This document shows, in pieces, positions 57,016 through 63,589 of a DNA stretch of 64,000 bases. The notes under the pieces are model-generated. The model had not been told where the DNA came from and made no database searches. It was given only the letters and a program-made list of their open reading frames with translations. How positions within the stretch are numbered: position 1 is the first letter of the stretch; every line of letters begins with the position of its first letter. The translations under genes were made by a program, and so were the position numbers. This DNA is from CAVXTT01 sp963764685 (GTDB lineage Bacteria > Bacteroidota > Ignavibacteria > Ignavibacteriales > Ignavibacteriaceae). The DNA lies in the NCBI GenBank assembly GCA_963764685.1, contig CAVXTT010000020.1:372001-436000 (forward strand), read 5' to 3'.

Positions 57016-57039
57016 CATACATCCATCCAATCATCCAAC
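57016..57039 (+). repeat. 8-bp array, three units (CATACATC, CATCCAAT, CATCCAAC)
   Basis: Three octamers share CAT..C in register. The same first unit and the same following bases (CATCCAACTTC) recur at 57271-57302. Confidence 0.65.
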
Positions 57040-57073
57040 TTCAATAAAAAGTCCTTACAGATTTAACATAGAT

Positions 57074-57129
57074 GGACAGGGCGTTCCGGCACATAAGAGA
57101 ATCGATTATACTTGACGCCCTGTCCGTAC
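57074..57129 (+). repeat. Hairpin repeat family, copy 2 (GGACAGGGCGT stem)
   Basis: GGACAGGGCGT pairs with ACGCCCTGTCC, an 11-bp perfect stem, then GTAC. The loop contains CGGCACATAAG and ATCGAT. Confidence 0.88.
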
Positions 57130-57154
57130 AATGAGATGTAGCGGAGCTGATAAG

Positions 57155-57210
57155 TGGACAGGGCGTATCGGCATATGAGTGATCGATTTCGCTTGACGCC
57201 CTGTCCGTAC
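57155..57210 (+). repeat. Hairpin repeat family, copy 3 (GGACAGGGCGT stem)
   Basis: The same 11-bp stem as copy 2, with a diverged loop that keeps CGGCATATGAG and ATCGAT; it ends in GTAC. Confidence 0.88.
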
Positions 57211-57270
57211 AGATATAATATCAACTTAACTAAGAACTAATAACAAAGAACCAAGAAACTAAACATTATT

Positions 57271-57302
57271 CATACATCCATCCACCCATCCATTCATCCA
57301 AC
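57271..57302 (+). repeat. 8-bp array, four units (CATCCANN type)
   Basis: CATACATC, CATCCACC, CATCCATT and CATCCAAC stand in tandem with a strict period of 8. Confidence 0.75.
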
Positions 57303-57323
57303 TTCACTTAACCTTTTATCAAT

Positions 57324-57358
57324 AAAAAAAGGGATACCCTCCATGAGAGCATCCCTTT
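57324..57358 (-). terminator. Rho-independent terminator of the 57380 gene
   Basis: On the minus strand AAAGGGAT and ATCCCTTT (57351-57358 with 57328-57335) form an 8-bp stem with a 15-base loop, followed by a T run. It lies 22 bases past the stop codon. Confidence 0.82.
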
Positions 57359-57379
57359 CAGTATGGAGTCTACTGACGT

Positions 57380-58105
57380 TTAGCTAAAATATTCGCATTC
57401 ATCTATCAACTTTAGGTGCATATTTGCGTAGCCGAGTATCTGGGCTGCAACTTCACCATCCGTTACGCCGGACGTCTGTTCCCGTTTTTTGTCACGGAAC
57501 CACATTACTGCACCAAACATTTTTATTCTTAATATTTTTAATTCTGTGTCGATCGCTTCATTCGATGGTTTCGGAAGGTTAAGAAACAGTTCCTGTTTTT
57601 CGCTGGCGGAAGTGCCTTCCGGTGTTTTCAGTTTTTCTTTTATTTTTTGCTCGATAAGATCAAAGGCTTTTAGAATAGCCGATTCGTAATTTCCTTCGTA
57701 ATAATCCTCGATAACGCGGTCACGCAAGTCATAACGTGTAATTATTTCTTCAATTCTTTTTTCTTTCAGCTGGTCATAATTTATGACAGGCACTTTTTTT
57801 GCATCAAGCTGCTTCTTAATATATTCTTTTCCTTTTTTGGTCAGTCGTTTGAAGAATTCGGAATCATTATCTGGTTCCTTTATTATCAGTCCTTCCTTCT
57901 GGAGAATATCTGCTGCTAAAATACCCAGTTTATATTCGTATACTGTAAGATCTGAAATATTAAAGTACTCCGCAATTCTTTCATACACAATTGTGCGGCA
58001 GTCAGGTTCCTTTTCGTCAAAATCTTTTCCAGAGCTATGTTCATTGAGCACTATAAGGAACATCTTTTTTAATAAAGAGGTTGAAAGTGGTCTTGTAATT
58101 AGCAC
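57380..58105 (-). CDS. Hypothetical protein with winged-helix-like N-terminus
   Basis: In this 241-residue protein residues 35-100 look like a winged helix (IVYERIAEYFNISDLTVYEYKLGILAADILQKEGLIIKEPD, FFKRLTKKGKEYIKKQL). Residues 125-240 form a helical domain (RDRVIEDYYEGNYESAILKAFDLIEQKIKEK, then GAVMWFRDKKREQTSGVTDGEVAAQILGYANMHLKLIDEC). The pattern is reminiscent of TIGR02391/Ymh-like proteins, which often occur with restriction or defence genes. No such genes flank it, and the HEPN R-x4-H motif is not evident. I do not assign a function. Confidence 0.6.
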   Translation of the reverse strand: MLITRPLSTSLLKKMFLIVLNEHSSGKDFDEKEPDCRTIVYERIAEYFNISDLTVYEYKLGILAADILQKEGLIIKEPDNDSEFFKRLTKKGKEYIKKQLDAKKVPVINYDQLKEKRIEEIITRYDLRDRVIEDYYEGNYESAILKAFDLIEQKIKEKLKTPEGTSASEKQELFLNLPKPSNEAIDTELKILRIKMFGAVMWFRDKKREQTSGVTDGEVAAQILGYANMHLKLIDECEYFS

Positions 58106-58240
58106 GGCTTATCTCCTTTAAATCTTAACTTTTATCTTTCCGATCTTGTGGCTAACTTACTATTCGTAAGTTCAATATTGTATCGGGCGTTCTCTGATTT
58201 TTAATGCAAAAACACCTTAATTATTTCAGGATAAAAACCT

Positions 58241-59080
58241 TTGCAGATAGGTAATTACAAAATTCAGGCCGTTAATTCCGGTTCCCTGGGATTAGATGGG
58301 GGAGCTATGTTCGGGATAATTCCTAAGCCTCTTTGGGAAAAAACCAACCCTGCGGATGCCTCCAACCGTGTGAAGCTTGCCACACGTAATCTGCTTCTAC
58401 GCAGCAGCAGCAGAAATATTTTAATTGATACGGGTATGGGGAATAAGTGGGACGAGAAATCAGAAGAAATATACGACATACAGCAGCAGCCTTACGCAGC
58501 CGTCCTGACCGGTCTGGGATTAAAACCTGCAGAAATTACCGATGTAATTCTTACACATCTTCATTTTGACCATACAGGCGGATCGACTATTATGAAGAAT
58601 GGAAAGCTAATACCAGCTTTCCCGAATGCTAAATATTATGTGCAGAGAAAAAACTTCGAGTGGGCAGATTCTCCTTCTGAAAAAGACAAAGGAAGTTATA
58701 TCAAAGATAATTTTATTCCTTTGCGGCAGGAAGGAGTACTTCATTTCTTTGACGGGCGTTGTATGTTCGATGATGAAATAGAATTAATTCCTGTTCACGG
58801 ACATACATTCTGGCAGCAGCTTGTAAAAATATCAGACGCATCAAATACTATTCTTTACTGCGGAGATCTTTTCCCTTTTACTTCACATATTCCGATTCCC
58901 TATATAATGAGTTACGATCTTCAGCCGATGGTCACTCTCCAGGAAAAGAAAACTATTTTGAAACAGGCAGTAGAGGAGAACTGGAAGTTATGCTTTGAAC
59001 ACGATCCGGAAACTGCAATTGCAACAGTGCAGCAGACTGAAAAAGGAATCAGGGTAAATGAAAAATTCAATACTCTCTGA
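58241..59080 (+). CDS. MBL-fold metallohydrolase
   Basis: This 279-residue protein starts at TTG 58241. It has the metallo-beta-lactamase signature LTHLHFDHTGGST (HxHxDH), PVHGHT with the next ligand, YCGDLFPF with the aspartate, and CFEHDPE. The N-terminal GGAMFGIIPKPLWEK is typical of a lactonase/hydrolase subgroup of environmental bacteria. The substrate is unknown. The Rieske gene overlaps its end by 23 bases. Confidence 0.88.
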   Translation: MQIGNYKIQAVNSGSLGLDGGAMFGIIPKPLWEKTNPADASNRVKLATRNLLLRSSSRNILIDTGMGNKWDEKSEEIYDIQQQPYAAVLTGLGLKPAEITDVILTHLHFDHTGGSTIMKNGKLIPAFPNAKYYVQRKNFEWADSPSEKDKGSYIKDNFIPLRQEGVLHFFDGRCMFDDEIELIPVHGHTFWQQLVKISDASNTILYCGDLFPFTSHIPIPYIMSYDLQPMVTLQEKKTILKQAVEENWKLCFEHDPETAIATVQQTEKGIRVNEKFNTL

Positions 59081-59411
59081 AGAACTTACAGGGTTTACAA
59101 AGATCTGTAAAATCGATCAACTTAAGGAGTTCGAAGGTAAAAGATTTATTGTTGATGAAATAGAGATTGCGCTAATAAAAAAGGGGAGCGAGGTATATGC
59201 GATAAGTAATATTTGCCCTCATCAGCACTCAGCTTTAATATATGATGGGTTTATAGAAGAGGGCTATGTCGTTTGTCCCGCCCACGGATGGATGTTTGAC
59301 TTAAAGACAGGGAAACTTCCTTCAGGTTCAAAGGGACTTGATACTTATGAAGTTAAGATTTCGGACAATGATGTATATGTTAAAGTCACGCAGAAAAACT
59401 GGAACTGGTAA
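59058..59411 (+). CDS. Rieske [2Fe-2S] protein (NirD/assimilatory-type small Rieske)
   Basis: This 117-residue protein has the cluster motifs CPHQH and CPAHGWMFD (C-x-H ... C-x2-H). No membrane anchor is present. Such stand-alone proteins serve as small electron carriers or subunits of dioxygenases or nitrite reductase; no partner oxygenase is adjacent. It overlaps the MBL gene and directly abuts queG. Confidence 0.88.
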   Translation: MKNSILSEELTGFTKICKIDQLKEFEGKRFIVDEIEIALIKKGSEVYAISNICPHQHSALIYDGFIEEGYVVCPAHGWMFDLKTGKLPSGSKGLDTYEVKISDNDVYVKVTQKNWNW

Positions 59412-60329
59412 TTGAAGCTTACAAATGAAATAGTAATCTCTAAAGCAAAAGCTTTGGGATTCACTCTCACCGGGTTTGCACCTGCCGGTTTATTGTTAAC
59501 TGAAAGCACCAGGCTTAAAGAATGGCTCGCATCGGGATATAATGCAGGTATGCAGTATATGGAGAAGAACCTTGACAGGAGAGAAGACATCAGGAAGATA
59601 CTTCCCGATGCAAAAAGTGTTATATCGCTTGGTCTGAACTACTATACGGATGAACAATATAATTCAGCAGCCAATACAGGAAAGGTAAGCCGTTATGCCT
59701 GGGGGAAGGATTACCATTTAATAATGTGGGAGATGCTGGAGAAGCTTATAAGCGGGCTTAAGGAAATTGAACCTGATTTTGAAGGTGTGAGTTATGTGGA
59801 TACAGGTCCCGTGATGGATAAAGCCTGGGCAGTAAAAGCTGGGCTCGGATGGATGGGAAAGCATTCCAATATAATTAATAAAGAGATCGGCAGCTGGTTC
59901 TTTATTGCAAACATTATTTGCAATTATGAATTTAAGGCAGCAGAAATTATTGCTGACCACTGCGGCAGCTGCACTGCCTGTATTGATGCCTGTCCTACAA
60001 AAGCAATTGTTGCAGATTATGTTATCGATGCCAACAAATGCATCTCATATTTAACTATTGAGAATAAGGGAGATATACCTGGAGAGTTTAAGGATAAAAT
60101 GGATCAGTGGATCTTCGGTTGCGATATCTGCCAGGATGTGTGTCCCTGGAATATTAAATTCGCAGAGCCGACCTTCATTAAAGAATTCCACCCGGTGAAT
60201 AAGGAAATTGATTTATCGGAAATAGATATTATGGATGATAAAGAGTTCAGGGAGAGATTTGCTGTTAGTCCCATAAAAAGAGCAAAGCTGAAGGGGCTTA
60301 AAAGGAACTCTGAGTTTTTGAAGAGGTGA
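59412..60329 (+). CDS. queG: Epoxyqueuosine reductase QueG
   Basis: The TTG start at 59412 follows the Rieske stop with no gap. This 305-residue protein has SRYAWGKDYH, VDTGPVMDKAWAVKAGLGWMGKHSN, then two ferredoxin-type motifs CGSCTACIDACPTKAI and CDICQDVCPWN. It reduces epoxyqueuosine to queuosine in tRNA with cobalamin. Length is slightly under the usual 310-380 residues because the C-terminal HEAT-like repeats are absent. Confidence 0.93.
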   Translation: MKLTNEIVISKAKALGFTLTGFAPAGLLLTESTRLKEWLASGYNAGMQYMEKNLDRREDIRKILPDAKSVISLGLNYYTDEQYNSAANTGKVSRYAWGKDYHLIMWEMLEKLISGLKEIEPDFEGVSYVDTGPVMDKAWAVKAGLGWMGKHSNIINKEIGSWFFIANIICNYEFKAAEIIADHCGSCTACIDACPTKAIVADYVIDANKCISYLTIENKGDIPGEFKDKMDQWIFGCDICQDVCPWNIKFAEPTFIKEFHPVNKEIDLSEIDIMDDKEFRERFAVSPIKRAKLKGLKRNSEFLKR

Positions 60330-60554
60330 TATTTATTTTTAAGTGTTTAAGAAATAAGTGAGCACCCATAAAATCTGTCAATATCATAGACCGATTAAAT
60401 AATGGACCCCTTACAGGGATCAATTTCTGTTCCTTGTGCTATAATTATTTACAGTAAAGAGATTCTCCCACCCCGTACGAACAGGCTAGCCCAAATAATC
60501 ACCCATCCTGAATTACGAAGCGGCCTTTCCTTGATTGCGCCATATACGGGAATG

Positions 60555-60945
60555 CAACTCCTACGGAGTTGAATCGTTTTTGCTTTTTGGTTTTTCTACA
60601 GATATGAAACTCCTAACGGAGTTTGATCAGGTTATGTGGTTATTCGGGAAAAGACGATTTTCTAAATCCTGAAGAAAAAAGACAAGGATGTGGGTATATT
60701 CCAACTCCGAACATTGGGGTTACACATTATTACCATTTGCCCTTAAAACCTCGTTTGACCAAATTAAGTGTTTATTCTGGAGGAAACAGATATCCTGAAT
60801 GCTGAAGAATAATAAGGATGAGTATGTATTCCTACTCTTAACACTGGCAGCCTATAATATTACCGATTGCCCTTAAACCCCGTGAGGGGTTTTATATCTG
60901 TAGAAAAAAACACCCCAAAAATATTTAAAACCCCGTCAGGGGTTT
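60555..60945. repeat. Composite of four REP-like palindromes with inverted CTACAGATAT boxes
   Basis: CAACTCC/GGAGTTG (60555-60571), AAACTCC/GGAGTTT (60607-60624), AAACCCC/GGGGTTT (60875-60892) and AAACCCC/GGGGTTT (60928-60945). TTTTTCTACAGATAT at 60591-60605 stands just before the second palindrome and its exact reverse complement at 60894-60908 just after the third. The 391-bp whole is therefore roughly symmetrical. Inside are two diverged direct copies of about 85 bp (60665-60750 and 60797-60880). Confidence 0.8.
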
Positions 60946-61073
60946 CATTGCCGCAATGTTTCAAATTTCTATACTCTCGATGCAATTTATATCTACTACA
61001 ATTCTATCCAGAATCCCCCTGTTCTTAATCTCATTCTTTTCTTAAATAAAAAACAGCATCGTGAATAATGAGA

Positions 61074-61129
61074 GGACAGCCTGCTTCGTTTCATAAGCTT
61101 TTAGATTATTAAGGTCAGGCTGTCCGTAC
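61074..61129 (+). repeat. Hairpin repeat family, copy 4 (GGACAGCCTG stem)
   Basis: GGACAGCCTG pairs with CAGGCTGTCC, a 10-bp perfect stem, then GTAC. The loop begins CTTCGTT. Confidence 0.88.
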
Positions 61130-61155
61130 ATCTGAGACTTCCATTGATTAAGGAG

Positions 61156-61211
61156 GGACAACCTGCTTCGTTAATATCAAATATTCGTTCTAATGGACAG
61201 GTTGTCTGTAC
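61156..61211 (+). repeat. Hairpin repeat family, copy 5 (GACAACCTG stem)
   Basis: GACAACCTG pairs with CAGGTTGTC, a 9-bp perfect stem, then TGTAC. The loop also begins CTTCGTT. Confidence 0.85.
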
Positions 61212-61304
61212 GAATTCATTAATTTACAGAAAGGGTATTTTTAGAGCAAAATCAAAGAAAATATATATTAAATATCTGTACAAGCCTAACAGAAGCGACT
61301 AAGG

Positions 61305-61393
61305 GGCATATCTCAAGCGACTCCGGAACGCGATTACACGCTCCAGACACGCTCCAGAGACGCTGCATACACGCTCCAGAGACGCTCCTGATA
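61305..61393 (+). repeat. One-sided 11-bp array beside GGCATAT (locus 4)
   Basis: After GGCATAT (61305-61311) come about seven units in 11-bp register from 61317: GCGACTCCGGA, ACGCGATTACA, CGCTCCAGACA, CGCTCCAGAGA, CGCTGCATACA, CGCTCCAGAGA and CGCTCCTGATA. No clear inverted arm is present on the left; AGAAGCGACTAAG there resembles a decayed unit. Confidence 0.85.
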
Positions 61394-61591
61394 GTATTTG
61401 GTAAATATATAATTGGATGGTTTTTATAAAAAAGTACATCGAATTCCTAAATAGTTGTCAGATGGGAATTATTGAATAATGGATATAACATTATCATATT
61501 TGGAAAGGACGAGTCAACCTGCCGATAAAGTGGCTTGTATTTCTTAAGATCGATTTGTTCCGAGGGTTGAATAAGAGAGTTCCTGTTGTAA

Positions 61592-61612
61592 GGAACGATC
61601 AGTGATCGTTCC
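61592..61612. repeat. 21-bp palindrome GGAACGATCA-G-TGATCGTTCC
   Basis: Ten-base perfect arms flank one central base. It lies in the repeat island with no gene closer than 190 bp. It could be a REP-type element or a protein binding site. Confidence 0.8.
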
Positions 61613-61755
61613 GCTATGGCACCCGCCTCCCGGATGGCGTTCTGCAGGAGTACTCCACCCTAGATAGCGATTCATCGAACTGCCTCTGGTGCGCGTTCTT
61701 AATGACGATATTTATTCAGATAATCTTGCAATCATCCTTCCTCAATGCATTGCAC

Positions 61756-61791
61756 GCCAGATTACTTCTTCGATGACTCATCGCAATGACG
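61756..61791 (-). repeat. Dispersed intergenic repeat, copy 2
   Basis: This is an inverse copy of 3385-3422: GCCAGATTACTTC...TCGCAATGAC. As at 3.3 kb, CATTCATC/CATCCANN octamers stand within 110 bp, here directly behind it at 61801. Confidence 0.7.
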
Positions 61792-61800
61792 ACATTTATT

Positions 61801-61816
61801 CATCCAATCATCCATT
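61801..61816 (+). repeat. 8-bp pair (CATCCAAT, CATCCATT)
   Basis: Two CATCCANN octamers overlap the 3' end of the PAP2 gene by 9 bases and follow the dispersed repeat copy 2. Two units alone would not be notable. Confidence 0.45.
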
Positions 61817-62533
61817 CGCTTTTGTAAACTTCCGTTCGGTATAATATGAAATGAACCAGCAGACTCCTGCCCAGGCTAAGCCGAGCGACCATCCGCCAAT
61901 AACATCGGTGGGGTAATGTACACCCAAATAAATTCTGCTGATCCCTATTATGAAGGATAAAAGAATAGCTACAATTATTACGTAGAGACGCATAATTCTC
62001 CTTACCAGGATACGCGATACGAGAACTGCAAGTGACAGGTATATTACTGCAGACATCATTGAGTGCCCGCTAGGAAAACTTAAGGTGTGCTCCTGAACCA
62101 ATTGATATTCGAGCAAGGGGCGCGTTCTTCCAAAGAGGTGCTTGAACCAGAGGTCGATCAGGGCTCCCCCGATTACTGCAAACAGTACAAGAAAAACTGA
62201 ATGATAATCTTTCCTCAGTATCAGGAATCCAGTTACTGAAAGAGTTATTATAAAAATTACGGGACCTCCTCCCAATGCTGTAATATCTCTCATTGTGTTG
62301 GTAAGCTCTTCAGAACCAACAGCTTTGCTTTTAGTCCCCGGCTCTCTGAAAAGTTCGATTATGCCCTGGTCGAAATTCTGTGTTGACCCATCCTTAACAT
62401 TTGACGCAATTATGATAAAAAGCCACCCGGCTGTTACTATAATAAATATCGTAAAGAAAAGTCTGAATTCTTTTTGGGCAAGGTTGAATATAAAATCCTT
62501 TACCGGGTGTATCCTGCTGAAAAACTTATTCAT
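61808..62533 (-). CDS. PAP2-family lipid phosphatase
   Basis: This 241-residue protein has about six membrane segments and the phosphatase motifs KHLFGRTRP (KxxxxxxRP type), SFPSGHSM (PSGH) and SRIYLGVHYPTDVIGG (SRxxxxxHxxxD). Such enzymes dephosphorylate undecaprenyl diphosphate or phosphatidic acid. Its start is directly next to the stop of the PAP2-GNAT gene upstream, so the two phosphatases form an operon. Confidence 0.92.
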   Translation of the reverse strand: MNKFFSRIHPVKDFIFNLAQKEFRLFFTIFIIVTAGWLFIIIASNVKDGSTQNFDQGIIELFREPGTKSKAVGSEELTNTMRDITALGGGPVIFIITLSVTGFLILRKDYHSVFLVLFAVIGGALIDLWFKHLFGRTRPLLEYQLVQEHTLSFPSGHSMMSAVIYLSLAVLVSRILVRRIMRLYVIIVAILLSFIIGISRIYLGVHYPTDVIGGWSLGLAWAGVCWFISYYTERKFTKANG

Positions 62534-63556
62534 TTAAAACTTATCCTCTGAAAGACGGAAAATAATCCACTGGTCCTTTGCCTCGGCTCCAATATTTTTA
62601 TAAAACTTAATGGCTGGTTCATTCCAATCAAGCACTACCCACTCCACTCTTCCAAGCTTCTCTTTTTTTGCTCTATGTACCAGGTAATTCAATAATTCTT
62701 TTCCTATACCCTTACCCCGGAACTCCGGCTTCACATAAAGATCTTCAAGATAGATACCCGGCTTACCCTTAAAAGTCGAGAAGTTATAAAAGAAAAGTGC
62801 CTGCCCTGCGGGTTTACCTTTATATTCTGCAATTACTGCTTCAGCAATTTTCTTATCGAATAAATACTTTCTTAACCTATCAGGTGTTATTTCCACTTCT
62901 TCTGATAATTTCTCGTAATCCGCCAGTTCCCTGATCAGTGATAAAATAACAGGAATGTCTTTTTCTGTAGTCTTCCTTATTACGAGTCCTTCAATTTTGT
63001 TATTACCCATCCTTGAAATCCTTTTAAGAAAAAAGTTCACTCCCGATGCAAACAGATATCCGAAAGCTGAGCCTATCATGGCACCGCCGATAATATCGGA
63101 TGGATAATGGAGTCCTAAATATACCCGTGAAAGTGCAACCAGTGAAGCTGTAATGAATAAGACCCATTTCAGTCGTGGATAAAGGATATAAAAAAGTACA
63201 GCCGCAGCGAAATTATTGACAGCGTGATTTGACGGGAAAGAAAATGAACCGGTGCAGCCTAGTGGTGTAAGGATGTCGGGAAGGTCGTTGCAGGGACGTA
63301 TTCTTTGTACAATTTCTTTAATTACATTGTGGCTCAGCTGATCTGTAATAATAATCATTAATATCACAGCACCTGCGGCCAGCTTTCCTTTTGCCCCTCC
63401 TTTGAAGAAAAGGATCATTATCAGAATAACATAAGCTATATACCAGTTATTCACATTTGTAATTAAGGAGAAGAACCGGTCGAACAATGGATTGGATAAT
63501 GTATGGTTTATAAAATAAAGAACGGAAGTATCAATCGAGTAGAGGAATTCAGCCAT
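62534..63556 (-). CDS. PAP2 phosphatase fused to a GNAT acetyltransferase
   Basis: In this 340-residue protein residues 1-180 are a PAP2 phosphatase with KEIVQRIRPC, SFPSNHAVNN and SRVYLGLHYPSDIIGG; PSGH is altered to PSNH. Residues 188-340 form a GNAT domain (VIRKTTEKDIPVILSLIRELADYEKL, LEDLYVKPEFRGKGIGKELL). The hinge is RISRMGNN. At Met183 (63010) an AAAGGA lies 9 bases upstream, so the acetyltransferase might also be made alone. A lost stop codon through an indel is possible given other errors in the window, but both domains share one clean frame. Confidence 0.82.
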   Translation of the reverse strand: MAEFLYSIDTSVLYFINHTLSNPLFDRFFSLITNVNNWYIAYVILIMILFFKGGAKGKLAAGAVILMIIITDQLSHNVIKEIVQRIRPCNDLPDILTPLGCTGSFSFPSNHAVNNFAAAVLFYILYPRLKWVLFITASLVALSRVYLGLHYPSDIIGGAMIGSAFGYLFASGVNFFLKRISRMGNNKIEGLVIRKTTEKDIPVILSLIRELADYEKLSEEVEITPDRLRKYLFDKKIAEAVIAEYKGKPAGQALFFYNFSTFKGKPGIYLEDLYVKPEFRGKGIGKELLNYLVHRAKKEKLGRVEWVVLDWNEPAIKFYKNIGAEAKDQWIIFRLSEDKF

Positions 63557-63589
63557 AATTGTGCTAATTTAGAATAATTATAAGTAATA

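Larger units (their letters stand above)
56849..57379. other. Intergenic region with three covarying hairpins and octamer arrays
   Basis: These 531 bp hold a terminator at each end, hairpin elements at 56922, 57074 and 57155, and CATCCANN octamers at 57016 and 57271. Diffuse AAGAACYA-like repetition (57225-57265) is also present. No coding frame is visible. Confidence 0.75.
60330..61807. other. 1.48-kb non-coding repeat island
   Basis: This is the longest gene-free stretch of the window. In order it holds a composite of REP-like palindromes (60555-60945), two hairpin elements (61074, 61156), the 11-bp array locus 4 (61305-61393), a 21-bp palindrome (61592-61612), an inverse copy of the dispersed repeat (61756-61791) and a CATCCANN octamer pair (61801-61816). 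A 60-codon frame at 60623 has no protein-like character. Confidence 0.8.

Noticed and set aside
60623..60805. 60-codon plus-strand frame in the repeat island
   Set aside because: It spans part of the diverged 85-bp direct copies and has no ribosome binding site.
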